From assembly GCA_934277845.1 (NCBI GenBank), contig CAKQVV010000020.1, positions 1-20,883 on the forward strand: DNA of 20,883 nt, given 5' to 3'. How positions within the stretch are numbered: the stretch's first letter is position 1; each line of letters begins with the position of its first letter. Below the pieces are notes generated by a model, which searched no databases, was not told the DNA's origin, and saw nothing but the letters and a program-made list of their open reading frames with translations. This document shows, piece after piece, positions 7,736-15,098 of the stretch. Origin of the DNA: an uncultured Clostridia bacterium (GTDB taxonomy: Bacteria; Bacillota; Clostridia; Christensenellales; Pumilibacteraceae). Made by a program: the position numbers and the translations under genes.

Positions 7736-8428
7736 ATGTTCGATAATAAAAACAAGTTATACGGTAAGTTCGTCTGCTCGAAATCCGATGCGGAACTGAA
7801 AAACAACCAGATCGCCAGAACTATAGTTTTGTCACTCGCTCTTGCGTTCTTCGTCGTGCCGCCGCTGTGTCTTAAAAGCCGGGCGATACTTTTGTTCACC
7901 GAGAAAAACTACACGCCGCTTGTCACCGCCTACGTCATACTGCTCCTGTTTACGGCGGCGATGCTCGTTTACACGCTGGCGGCATCGCTTACCCGCTATC
8001 GCCTGCGCCGCGAGATCCCCGAGCGTTACGCGCCGCGCTCGGGATTTGCGAAGCGCACTTTCGCGTGCTTCGAGTGGTCGAGAGTGATGACCGTGATCGT
8101 CGCGGTAGCCTATGCCGCTATGTGCGCCTATGCGTATTCGGGACAGTCCGTCGCGCTCGCCGCGCTCGAATGTCTTGCCGCCGCGCTCGCCGTCTACGCC
8201 CGAAAAATCACGTTCGACGCCTACTCTTCGTCGCTGACGCTCGTGTCCGCCGAGGACGCAATCGGTCTTATTATTTCCGAAAATCCGACCGGCGAAACCG
8301 AAGAAAACGCGGACAACGAAAATAAAGCACCGGTCAGACAACCCGAAACCCGACTGAAAACTTACAATCCCGACGCCGCGAAGAACCTCTCGGACGAAGT
8401 CGAGGACTTCTACGACGACAAGGACTGA
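7736..8428 (+). CDS. Four-helix membrane protein with charged cytoplasmic-type tail (unknown function)
   Basis: I do not recognise a family. It has 230 residues. Hydrophobic helices lie at about 27-45, 61-84, 116-134 and 138-154. A basic stretch RYRLRREIPERYAPR (87-101) joins the two helical pairs. The last 75 residues are hydrophilic, first Asp/Glu/Asn-rich (181-197), then ending in DEVEDFYDDKD. The basic loop between helices 2 and 3 points to both ends being cytoplasmic. The ATG at 7736 is chosen because a promoter-like pair ends 6 nt before it. An in-frame ATG at 7643 would lie upstream of that promoter. There is no ribosome binding site, so the mRNA is probably leaderless. A strong terminator follows the gene at 8506-8544, so it is monocistronic. 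Confidence 0.78.
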   Translation: MFDNKNKLYGKFVCSKSDAELKNNQIARTIVLSLALAFFVVPPLCLKSRAILLFTEKNYTPLVTAYVILLLFTAAMLVYTLAASLTRYRLRREIPERYAPRSGFAKRTFACFEWSRVMTVIVAVAYAAMCAYAYSGQSVALAALECLAAALAVYARKITFDAYSSSLTLVSAEDAIGLIISENPTGETEENADNENKAPVRQPETRLKTYNPDAAKNLSDEVEDFYDDKD

Positions 8429-8505
8429 AACCGACGCTCACAAATAAACTTTACGGCTCGTCCCGTAAAATCCGCAATTAAAAACAGCGAATTTATAAAA
8501 GAATC

Positions 8506-8544
8506 CCCCCGTGCAAATACCGCCGCACGGGGGTTTGTTTTTTT
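8506..8544 (+). terminator. Strong intrinsic terminator between convergent genes
   Basis: CCCCCGTGC (8506-8514) and GCACGGGGG (8525-8533) form a perfect 9-bp GC-rich stem with a 10-nt loop, followed on the plus strand by TTTGTTTTTTT. It ends the plus-strand membrane protein gene. On the minus strand the tail is GATTCTTTTATAAATT, so it may also stop the convergent 66-residue gene. Confidence 0.9.
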
Positions 8545-8585
8545 AATCGCTATGCAATCAAACCGTTCGGGTGAGCAAGCGGCAA

Positions 8586-8786
8586 TCAGCACATAAATTC
8601 GAGATCCTTTTCGTCCACGGCAATACAGGCGATTTCGGGTTCGTCGCCGTAACCGTCGAAGCTGACCAGCCACTGCCCGTATATGCTGCGCGCGTCGCAA
8701 ATCCAGCCGTCCATACCCTTGTGAACGCCGTACTTCGCGTATTTTTCTTTTTCTACAATCAGTTTCACTCTGTCGTATTCCTGCAT
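8586..8786 (-). CDS. Small soluble protein of unknown function (66 residues)
   Basis: A 66-residue hydrophilic protein with alternating beta-like segments (DRVKLIVEKE, GWICDARS, QWLVSFDGY, IACIAVDEKDLEF) and a conserved-looking YAKYGVHKGMDGWI turn (16-29). The pattern recalls small SH3-like beta-barrel proteins found singly in clostridial genomes, but I cannot name a family or function. The start at 8786 is supported by AGAGGAG 8 nt upstream. There are two cysteines near the WIC and FMC ends and no membrane segment. No convincing promoter was found in the 80 bp upstream, though a terminator for the ferredoxin gene separates it from that neighbour. At its 3' end it converges on the terminator at 8506-8544. 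Confidence 0.72.
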   Translation of the reverse strand: MQEYDRVKLIVEKEKYAKYGVHKGMDGWICDARSIYGQWLVSFDGYGDEPEIACIAVDEKDLEFMC

Positions 8787-8860
8787 AAATTATCTCCTCT
8801 CGGCGCACTCTGTCGGCTTGTCGACGTATCTTAATAAATTATCGCCCGGACGAACCGTGA

Positions 8861-8901
8861 TAAATAAAGAAAACGGCACGAACGTATATCCGAGCCGTTT
8901 T
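8861..8901 (-). terminator. Intrinsic terminator of the ferredoxin gene
   Basis: AAAACGGC (8870-8877) and GCCGTTTT (8894-8901) form an 8-bp stem, with a possible inner CG pair in the 16-nt loop. On the minus strand the stem is followed by CTTTATTTA. It begins 28 nt after the ferredoxin stop codon. Confidence 0.72.
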
Positions 8902-8928
8902 GCTTTTTAAGTATGACGAAGCCGAAAA

Positions 8929-9099
8929 TTACTTCTCGGAAATCGCGCCTACGGGGCATTGTGCTTCGCACGCGCCGCAGTCGATGCACTCGTCGGGGTT
9001 GATTTCGTACTTGCCGTCGCCCATGCTGATAGCGTTGACGGGGCACTGAGCCTCGCACGATCCGCAAGCGATGCATTCTTCGGAAATAACATGTGCCAT
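8929..9099 (-). CDS. 2[4Fe-4S] ferredoxin, clostridial type
   Basis: A 56-residue low-potential electron carrier of the classic clostridial kind. Two cluster-binding motifs are complete: C9-I-A-C12-G-S-C15 with C19-P, and C38-I-D-C41-G-A-C44 with C48-P. The first half (EECIACGSCEAQCPVNAIS) and second half (DECIDCGACEAQCPVGAIS) are clear internal duplicates. Length and spacing are those of the family. The ATG at 9099 has AAAAAGGAG about 11 nt upstream. The gene has its own promoter (9138-9166) and terminator (8861-8901), so it is monocistronic and probably strongly expressed. Partners would be enzymes such as pyruvate:ferredoxin oxidoreductase or hydrogenase, none of which lie in this window. 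Confidence 0.96.
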   Translation of the reverse strand: MAHVISEECIACGSCEAQCPVNAISMGDGKYEINPDECIDCGACEAQCPVGAISEK

Positions 9100-9137
9100 G
9101 ATTCGATACGCTCCTTTTTAAGATTATCCGTAACTTT

Positions 9138-9166
9138 ATTATAACACGGGCAAATGATTTTGTCTA
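9138..9166 (-). promoter_or_regulatory. Near-consensus promoter of the ferredoxin gene
   Basis: Minus strand: TAGACA (9166-9161), 17-bp spacer, TATAAT (9143-9138). It differs from consensus at one base. It starts only about 10 bp after the ricT stop codon. No terminator lies between, so some read-through from the ricT operon is possible. Confidence 0.8.
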
Positions 9167-9176
9167 TACTTTTTAA

Positions 9177-10055
9177 TCAATCGAGCAATTTTTTTACTTC
9201 CGCCGATTCGTCGCCGGCGTTCGCGTCGTCCTGCGCCGAACCCTTGCCCTTTGCGATTACGTCGGCAAGCGGCACGTCGACGAACTCGGTCTTGTCGTTT
9301 CCCTCGTACCTGACGCGCACGGTTTCTTTCAGTTGGTTAAGTCCCACGACGGTGCCGCGCCGCTTGTCCGCGGTAGTGACCTGCGATCCCATCTTGGGCA
9401 TTTTCTTGTTGGTTTCGACATAGTGTGCGTTCTCGTAGGCAAGACAGCACATCAGTCTGCCGCAAAGCCCGCTGATCTTCGCGGGGTTAAGCGACAAATT
9501 CTGATTCTTTGCCATTTTGACGGAAACGTGCGCATACTCGGACATGTGGTCGGAACAGCAGCACGCCCTGCCGCACGGCGCGATGCCGCCCAGCATCTTG
9601 CACTCGTCGCGCGCGCCGATCTGACGCAGTTCGATACGGATCCTGAACGCGGACGCGAGTTCCTTGACGAGATCGCGGAAATCCACTCTTCCGTCGGCGG
9701 TGAAGTAGATTACGAGTTTCGAACTGTCGAACGTGTATTCGGCGTCGACGAGTTTCATGTCCAGCCCCGCTTTCTCCACTTTTTCGGTGGCAAGCCGCAA
9801 CGTTTCGTCGCGGCGCGCCTCGTTGTCGCGCACGCGGCGTTCGTCCTCTTTGGTGGCAACGCGCACGATGGGTTTCAGCGGCTGGACGACCTCGTTGTCC
9901 TTGACGTCGGCGGGCAGCATGGCAACGGTGCCGTACTCCTGACCTTTCGCGGTTTCGACGATGACTCCGCCGCCCTCGGTAAACTCGTTGTCGCCCGGCG
10001 CGAAATAATATATTTTAGGTGATTTTCTGAATTTGATTCCTACGACTTTCGGCAT
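9177..10055 (-). CDS. ricT: PSP1-domain Fe-S protein RicT (YaaT)
   Basis: RicT works with RicA and RicF in Bacillus as an Fe-S cluster-containing complex. It helps RNase Y mature specific mRNAs and influences sporulation, competence and biofilm formation. This 292-residue protein has the PSP1 core with GGIAPCGRACCC (156-167), then SVKMAKNQNLSLNPAKISGLCGRLMCCLAYEN (178-209 in full). The cysteines are Cys152, 161, 165, 166, 167, 198, 203 and 204. The C-terminal part (220-270) is a small beta domain, and the last 20 residues are acidic and probably disordered. The start at 10055 overlaps the end of holB by 16 nt, with GGAGG 10 nt upstream inside holB. It is the last gene of the greA-lysS operon. 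The link holB-ricT is conserved in Bacillota. RicA and RicF are not encoded nearby. Confidence 0.93.
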   Translation of the reverse strand: MPKVVGIKFRKSPKIYYFAPGDNEFTEGGGVIVETAKGQEYGTVAMLPADVKDNEVVQPLKPIVRVATKEDERRVRDNEARRDETLRLATEKVEKAGLDMKLVDAEYTFDSSKLVIYFTADGRVDFRDLVKELASAFRIRIELRQIGARDECKMLGGIAPCGRACCCSDHMSEYAHVSVKMAKNQNLSLNPAKISGLCGRLMCCLAYENAHYVETNKKMPKMGSQVTTADKRRGTVVGLNQLKETVRVRYEGNDKTEFVDVPLADVIAKGKGSAQDDANAGDESAEVKKLLD

Positions 10056-11005
10056 TTTGCCTTGACCTCCAGTAATGAAAATAATAATTCGTCGGCGACC
10101 GACTGCGGATTCCCGTTCAGCGCGAGCCTCATTCTCGCGCGTTTTATGACGGGTGCGAGCCGGATCACGACGTCGGCGTCGTACTCGCCCGATATTTCGA
10201 TTATGTCCCGCGTGGCGTTTTTGAATTCCAGTCCGTCGCGGATCCCCGCGCTCGCCCGCATGCAGTCGGCAAGCACCAGTTCGAGAACGTCGATAAAGTC
10301 GCCGAGTTTGTCCTTGTACCCGCCGAGTCTGACCGAATACGGCAACACGAGCCGGCTGTTTTTCATGCCTTTTAATACCGACAGTACAAACTCGAACGTT
10401 TCGCGCGGGGCTTTGGCGGTCATGACCTCTTCGGCTTTCCCGACGTGACCGCCGGACAATGCCGCCGCAAGATATATCATGCCGTCGCCGCCGTAATTCG
10501 TTTCGAGATACCGCAGCATCTCGTCCTCGGACACAGGATCGACGTCGACACGGCGCACGCGCGAGAGTACCGTGGGCAGGATCTGCCCCACGCCCGTCGC
10601 AAGCAGTATTATCACCACGCTTTCGGGCGGTTCTTCGAGAATTTTCAGCAGTTTGTTCTGCGAAGTTTCGTTCATCGTTTCGCCCTTGCGGATGACGTAA
10701 AACTTCTTTTTCAGTTCCGTCGGCGTAAAGTACACCGTATCGGTGAGCGTCTTTATATCGCCCGCCAGCACCTTGTCGCCCTCGGGCAGTCTGATGATGT
10801 CCGCGCCGAAGTTTTCCGCACGCCCGACAGCCTCGGGATCGGTGCCGCCGAACGCCACGGACGCTATAAACAGCGAAGTGAGCGCGTCGGACATCGTTTC
10901 GTCGGGCGAAACGACGAGATAGGCGTGCGAAACGCGATTTTCGTCCGCGTCGCGTTTCATGAGCGCGAATGCCGCGCTTTTTTTCATCACGTCGTAACGG
11001 TTCAT
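10040..11005 (-). CDS. holB: DNA polymerase III delta-prime subunit, divergent
   Basis: The delta-prime subunit is the stator of the clamp loader that places the sliding clamp on DNA. At 321 residues the length is usual. Seen: SHAYLVV (26-32), AGDIKTLTDTVYFTPTELKKKFYVI (81-105 in full), the highly typical QNKLLKILEEPPES (116-129) and LPTVLSRVRRV (143-153), which occupies the SRC-motif position. Odd: the P-loop position reads SPDETMSD with no GKT/S, and the four-cysteine zinc module expected near residues 50-66 is absent (AFGGTDPEAVGRAENFG). Delta-prime does not need to hydrolyse ATP, so the protein can still work. The ATG at 11005 overlaps the tmk stop (ATGA). AGGG lies about 12 nt upstream. 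The frame is open further upstream but only inside tmk. Confidence 0.9.
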   Translation of the reverse strand: MNRYDVMKKSAAFALMKRDADENRVSHAYLVVSPDETMSDALTSLFIASVAFGGTDPEAVGRAENFGADIIRLPEGDKVLAGDIKTLTDTVYFTPTELKKKFYVIRKGETMNETSQNKLLKILEEPPESVVIILLATGVGQILPTVLSRVRRVDVDPVSEDEMLRYLETNYGGDGMIYLAAALSGGHVGKAEEVMTAKAPRETFEFVLSVLKGMKNSRLVLPYSVRLGGYKDKLGDFIDVLELVLADCMRASAGIRDGLEFKNATRDIIEISGEYDADVVIRLAPVIKRARMRLALNGNPQSVADELLFSLLEVKAKCRKS

Positions 11006-11631
11006 CGGTCGGTTATTCCCTTTTCGCGCATCAATTCTATCACGGCGGCGAGCACTTCTTCCGCGGATTTTCCCGCGTCGATAGCGACGAAACGCTCCGG
11101 CTCGCTCTTTTCGATTTCTTTGAAACCCTCGTAAACGCGGCGATGAAACTCCGCTCCCGCGCTTTCGAGTCTGTCGGTCTTGTCCGCGCCGCCCTTTCTC
11201 AAAAAGCCTTTTTCGGGCGTGAGATCGAGAAAAATCGTGAGATCGATCTTCACTCCGCGTTCGGCGATGCGGTTGAGTTCGCGGCATACGCTCTCGTCGA
11301 GCCCTCTCGCATAATGCTGATAGGCGAGCGTCGAGTCGGAATAGCGGTCGCACACCACGATTTTACCGGCGTTTACCGCAGGAATAATCATTTCCTCGGT
11401 GTGTTGCGCACGCGCGGCGGCGTACAGCAGAAGTTCGGTCACGGGCGTGGTTTCGTCGTTGGCGGCGTCGAGAATCAGCCCGCGGATCTTCTCCGCGACG
11501 GGAGTTCCGCCCGGCTCGCGCGTGAAAACCGCGTCTATCCCGTTCCGCACGAAATACCGCTTCAATCCTTCCGTGAGCGTGGATTTCCCCACGCCCTCGC
11601 AACCTTCTATCGTAACGAATTTTCCGCTCAT
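11002..11631 (-). CDS. tmk: Thymidylate kinase
   Basis: Converts dTMP to dTDP with ATP, in the cytoplasm, for DNA synthesis. The 209 residues are the usual length. All motifs are present: P-loop EGCEGVGKST (9-18), substrate motif TREPGGTP (37-44), the DRYSDSTLAYQ motif (95-105), and a LID region around RKGGADKTDRLE (145-156). In this type the catalytic basic residues sit in the LID, and the P-loop Gly-rich segment lacks the extra arginine of the type I enzymes. The start ATG at 11631 overlaps the decarboxylase stop as ATGA, and AGGGAAG lies about 10 nt upstream. The holB start overlaps its own stop in the same way. Neighbours match the decarboxylase-tmk-holB-ricT order of Bacillus, without the darA and yaaR genes that sit between tmk and holB there. 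Confidence 0.96.
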   Translation of the reverse strand: MSGKFVTIEGCEGVGKSTLTEGLKRYFVRNGIDAVFTREPGGTPVAEKIRGLILDAANDETTPVTELLLYAAARAQHTEEMIIPAVNAGKIVVCDRYSDSTLAYQHYARGLDESVCRELNRIAERGVKIDLTIFLDLTPEKGFLRKGGADKTDRLESAGAEFHRRVYEGFKEIEKSEPERFVAIDAGKSAEEVLAAVIELMREKGITDR

Positions 11632-12761
11632 ACCGATCGCTTCCCTTTTTTCAAAAGTATCCGTTCCGCTTTTTCCGCAAGTCCGCGAACTTTCCCGGGC
11701 TTGTCCGACAGCGTGACTATAAACACGCAGTAGTCCCCGAAAAAAGTTTCGGGCATGATTTTGTTCCGCACGCATTCGTAGTAAAACCGCTCGCCCGTCG
11801 TGCCGTACGCTCCGCAATCGACGACTATTCTCAGCGGATCGTCAACGGCAAGACATTTTATCCGCGATCCGAGTTCGCGGCACGCGTCCGCAAGTTCGTC
11901 ATAGTCCGCTTTGTTTTCTTCCTCAAACGCGATCGCGTTTTCCAGCGAAGAAAGCAGCCTGTATGACGGACTGGTCGTGCCGATAAGGTCGACAGCCTCG
12001 TCGTAAGCCGCAAAATACCGCTCGTTATTTACCGCGCCTATCGCGCTTTGCGTCATCGCGCGCAGCGTCTTGTGCGCCGACAGCACCGCGAAATCCGCAT
12101 ACTTTTCGCCGCCGTCGGGGAAAATATCCGGTCGGGACGCGAAATGCGCGCCGTGCGCCGCGTCGACTATCAAAAGTTTATTAAGCCGATCGCAAACCTC
12201 TTTTATCCCCCTGACGTCCGCGGTTCTTCCGAAATAATCGGGCGAGGTGACCAGCGCGGCTTTTGCCGACGGGTGATCGGAAAACGCCTTTTCGTAGTCG
12301 CCGAGCGCAGGCATGTTCGCTAAGCCGCCGCGCTCGCCGGTGGAAAAAGTAAACAACTTCGTCCCCGCAAGTCTTGCGCCCAGTCCCGCCGAACGGTGAA
12401 TAAACCCGGGCGCGACGACGTCGCATTTTGCCGCGATAAACGCCGCTTTTATGCCCATGCTCGCGCCGCACACCAGAAACCGCGCTTTTTTCACGCCGTA
12501 GTGCCGCGCCGCTTTTGCCTCGGCATCGACTACCGAAGCCGCGGGAAACAGATAGTCCTCGTCGTGCTCGCTCTGATCGAGCGGATCGAGCCGTCCCTTA
12601 TGCCCCGGCATGCAGAACGCCGAAAACCCGGCTTGTTCCGCGGCGGACTTTTCGATCGTATCGCGGTGAAAAGCCGACGCAATCCGGATTTTTTCCGCCT
12701 CGAATTCTTTTTCCGTCGCGCCGACGCACTCCCCGAACGCGGTACCGAGTTCGTTGTTCAT
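11628..12761 (-). CDS. PLP-dependent Orn/Lys/Arg decarboxylase-family protein, short form (YaaO/SpeA-like)
   Basis: A fold-type I PLP enzyme related to the Bacillus YaaO/SpeA group that decarboxylates basic amino acids. Family signatures: FCMPGHKGR (49-57), VCGASMGIKAA (97-107), IHRSA (121-125, usually HKS), IVDAAHGAHF (198-207) with probable cofactor residues Asp200 and His203, and LSAHKTLRAMTQSA (227-240) with the Schiff-base Lys231. At 377 residues it lacks roughly 100 C-terminal residues of the usual 480-residue proteins, so substrate and activity are uncertain. The fold core and PLP site look intact. The start at 12761 overlaps the stop of the membrane protein gene (ATGA), with GGAG about 11 nt upstream. 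Position next to tmk repeats the yaaO-tmk arrangement of Bacillus. Confidence 0.88.
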   Translation of the reverse strand: MNNELGTAFGECVGATEKEFEAEKIRIASAFHRDTIEKSAAEQAGFSAFCMPGHKGRLDPLDQSEHDEDYLFPAASVVDAEAKAARHYGVKKARFLVCGASMGIKAAFIAAKCDVVAPGFIHRSAGLGARLAGTKLFTFSTGERGGLANMPALGDYEKAFSDHPSAKAALVTSPDYFGRTADVRGIKEVCDRLNKLLIVDAAHGAHFASRPDIFPDGGEKYADFAVLSAHKTLRAMTQSAIGAVNNERYFAAYDEAVDLIGTTSPSYRLLSSLENAIAFEEENKADYDELADACRELGSRIKCLAVDDPLRIVVDCGAYGTTGERFYYECVRNKIMPETFFGDYCVFIVTLSDKPGKVRGLAEKAERILLKKGKRSV

Positions 12762-13504
12762 CGCGCGTAACGCTCCGCGAACCAGCCGACGAAGCGGAAC
12801 GACTGGGTAAGATCGCGGTATTTTTCTTTTTTGCCTTTCTCGCCGATCTTCGTGCTGTTCCGGTCGATCACGATATAAAACTCGGTGTCGTACTTTGCGA
12901 GTTCCTCCGCGGTGTACTTGCCGGAATACTTACTCAGGTCAAACGTGAACGGAGCGTTCTCGACGACGGCGTTGTTTATCTTTTTGAAATTATCCACGCG
13001 TATGCCGTACTTTCTGCCGGCGAGCGCCTTTTCGGCGTCGCTTGCGTTCTCGGCAGGCGCGTGCTCATAATAATCGACGAGATCCCGAAGCCCGGTATCG
13101 TCACCGAAGATTTTACCCAGAACATAGTCGTCCATTTCCAGAAACCAGGTGGCGTAACGCTCCATGTCGGACTTAGTGACGATCAGCACGTCGGCGGTAA
13201 AGCCGGACGAAGTGAGCAGCGTGTCGTAATATTCGTTGGTGGGACTGTTGTAATTGACGTTTACCTCGCGGAGAACGTCGTCGCCCTCCGTCCTTATATC
13301 GGACAAAAAGTCTTCGCCGATGTTGTCCGCGCCATGCGAGTAGCACGCGAAAAATACGTCGACCCGCTCGAAGTCGCGCGTGATGTTTATCTGCATAAAC
13401 ACCATATAGGTAGCGAAAATCACGAGCGCGATTATCAGCAGATAAATCAGCCAGTCGTACTCGAAATGCAGCGCTACTCTCTTTTTCGTGACTTTGTTAT
13501 CCAT
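12758..13504 (-). CDS. Membrane-anchored protein of unknown function in the lysS-tmk operon
   Basis: A 248-residue protein with a basic N-terminus (KVTKKR), one hydrophobic helix at about 17-38, and a soluble domain of about 205 residues that should lie outside the membrane. The segment after the helix (VDVFFACYSHGADNIGEDF, then VNVNYNSPTNEYYDTLLTS, then TADVLIVTKSDMERYATWF) has the rhythm of a substrate-binding-protein lobe with its DVLIV strand, but no family can be assigned. A few similar single-helix proteins are known beside tRNA synthetase genes in clostridia. No lipobox cysteine is present, so it is an anchored protein rather than a lipoprotein. The start at 13504 follows a weak site (GGGATAACGA), 21 nt after lysS. 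Its stop overlaps the decarboxylase start. Confidence 0.8.
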   Translation of the reverse strand: MDNKVTKKRVALHFEYDWLIYLLIIALVIFATYMVFMQINITRDFERVDVFFACYSHGADNIGEDFLSDIRTEGDDVLREVNVNYNSPTNEYYDTLLTSSGFTADVLIVTKSDMERYATWFLEMDDYVLGKIFGDDTGLRDLVDYYEHAPAENASDAEKALAGRKYGIRVDNFKKINNAVVENAPFTFDLSKYSGKYTAEELAKYDTEFYIVIDRNSTKIGEKGKKEKYRDLTQSFRFVGWFAERYAR

Positions 13505-13525
13505 TCGTTATCCCATATAAATCGG

Positions 13526-15034
13526 TTATTTTTTCGGCTTCATCGTGGGGAACAGTATTACGTCGCGAATCGACGCGCTGTCGGTGAGAAGCATTATCAT
13601 TCTGTCGATACCGATACCCAGTCCTCCCGTGGGCGGCAAGCCGTATTCGAGCGCGGTAACGAAATCGTCGTCCATCATCTGCGCCTCGTCGTCGCCGCTG
13701 TCGCGGAGTGCGACCTGGCGCTCGAAACGCTCGCGCTGGTCGATCGGATCGTTCAGTTCGCTGTAGGAGTTGCCCATTTCGCGCGCGAATATAAAGAACT
13801 CGAAACGATAGGTAAGCCGCGGATCTTCTTTGCTACGCTTTGTAAGCGGGCTTTCCTCGACCGGATAGTCGATGATGAACACGGGCTGAATCAATTTTTC
13901 CTCGACTTTCTGGTCGAAGGTCGCATACACGATATTGCCCCACGCCGTCTTTTTCGGATCGATCTCCACTCCCGCCGCTTTCGCCGCGGCAAGCGCTTCT
14001 TCCGCCGTCATTTTGTCAAAATCGATGCCGACGTAACGCTTGATCGCTTGCAGCATCGGCAGGCGTTCCCACGGGAACGTCATGTCGATCTCGGTGCCCT
14101 GATAGGTAATTTTACCTTCTTTGCCTGCGGCTTTCATCGCGGCGCGGTAGATTTCCTCGGTGATATCCATCATGTCGTTGTAGTCGGCGTAAGCCTGATA
14201 CAGTTCCATCATGGTGAATTCGGGGTTGTGCTTGACGTCCATGCCCTCGTTGCGGAACATTTTGCCGATTTCGTAAACCTTGTCGAAGCCGCCCACGATA
14301 AGACGCTTTAAGTAAAGTTCGGGCGCAATGCGCATGTACATATTAAGGTCGAGCGTGTTGTGATGCGTCACAAACGGTCTTGCGCTCGCGCCGCCGGCGA
14401 TGGTGTTGAGCACCGGGGTTTCCACCTCGACGAAACCTTTTTCGTCGAGAAGGTCGCGGATCGCCTTGATGATCCTGCCGCGCACGACGAAACAATCCTT
14501 GACTTCGGGGTTGGCGATAAGATCGACGTAACGCTGACGGTACCTCAGGTCATTGTCTTTCAGCCCGTGAAACTTTTCGGGAAGCGGCAAAAGCGACTTG
14601 GACAAAAGCACCATTTCCGTTGCGGACACGGAAACCTCGCCCTTGTGCGTGACGAACACCGTGCCGGTCACGCCGTAAATGTCGCCGACGTCCGCTTTTT
14701 TCCATTTTTCATAGGTTTCCGCTCCCACGTTGTCGATCTTTACGTAGATCTGGATCTGTCCTTTTGCGTCGAGAACGTGCGCGAAACTCGCTTTGCCCAT
14801 CATTCTGCGGGAAAGCACTCTGCCCGCGACAGACACGGTTTTGCCCTCGTATTCCGCGACGTTGTTCAGGATTTCTGCGGAAGTAGCCGTCAAGACGAAT
14901 CTGGTCTGCTCGTAGGGGTTTTCGCCCGCCGCGCAAAGATTTTTCAGTTTTTCGCGGCGCACCGCGACCTGTTCGCCGTACTCCGCTTCCGTGACCTGAT
15001 TTTCTGTAATCTGCTTTTCGGTAGTGTCGTTCAT
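13526..15034 (-). CDS. lysS: Lysyl-tRNA synthetase, class II
   Basis: Charges tRNA-Lys with lysine. The 502 residues match the bacterial class II length. An N-terminal OB-fold anticodon-binding domain (about 60-150) contains VSVAGRVLSRRMMGKASF. The catalytic domain has motif 1 around YRQRYVDLIANPEV (165-178), motif 2 MFRNEGMDVKHNPEFTMMELY (259-279 in full), the ESPLTKR block (394-400), NSYSELNDP (422-430) that helps bind lysine, and motif 3 GGLGIGIDRMIMLL (470-483). The start at 15034 has AGGAAA 6 nt upstream. It lies 64 nt after greA, a greA-lysS pairing common in Bacillota. No T-box was recognised in the greA leader, so control of lysine supply is not evident here. Confidence 0.97.
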   Translation of the reverse strand: MNDTTEKQITENQVTEAEYGEQVAVRREKLKNLCAAGENPYEQTRFVLTATSAEILNNVAEYEGKTVSVAGRVLSRRMMGKASFAHVLDAKGQIQIYVKIDNVGAETYEKWKKADVGDIYGVTGTVFVTHKGEVSVSATEMVLLSKSLLPLPEKFHGLKDNDLRYRQRYVDLIANPEVKDCFVVRGRIIKAIRDLLDEKGFVEVETPVLNTIAGGASARPFVTHHNTLDLNMYMRIAPELYLKRLIVGGFDKVYEIGKMFRNEGMDVKHNPEFTMMELYQAYADYNDMMDITEEIYRAAMKAAGKEGKITYQGTEIDMTFPWERLPMLQAIKRYVGIDFDKMTAEEALAAAKAAGVEIDPKKTAWGNIVYATFDQKVEEKLIQPVFIIDYPVEESPLTKRSKEDPRLTYRFEFFIFAREMGNSYSELNDPIDQRERFERQVALRDSGDDEAQMMDDDFVTALEYGLPPTGGLGIGIDRMIMLLTDSASIRDVILFPTMKPKK

Positions 15035-15098
15035 TTTATTTCCTCGATTTCGTTTCCTATGCCGCGCGCCATAAAAACCACGCGGAATCCCGCCGCGA

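Noticed and set aside
12758..13504. Lipoprotein assignment for the membrane-anchored protein
   Set aside because: No cysteine follows the hydrophobic helix in a lipobox position, so an uncleaved membrane anchor is the better reading.
12515..14311. Long plus-strand open frame of about 598 codons
   Set aside because: It lies antisense to the clear decarboxylase, membrane protein and lysS genes. Its translation is Arg/His-rich with no domain and no ribosome binding site, as expected opposite GC-rich genes.
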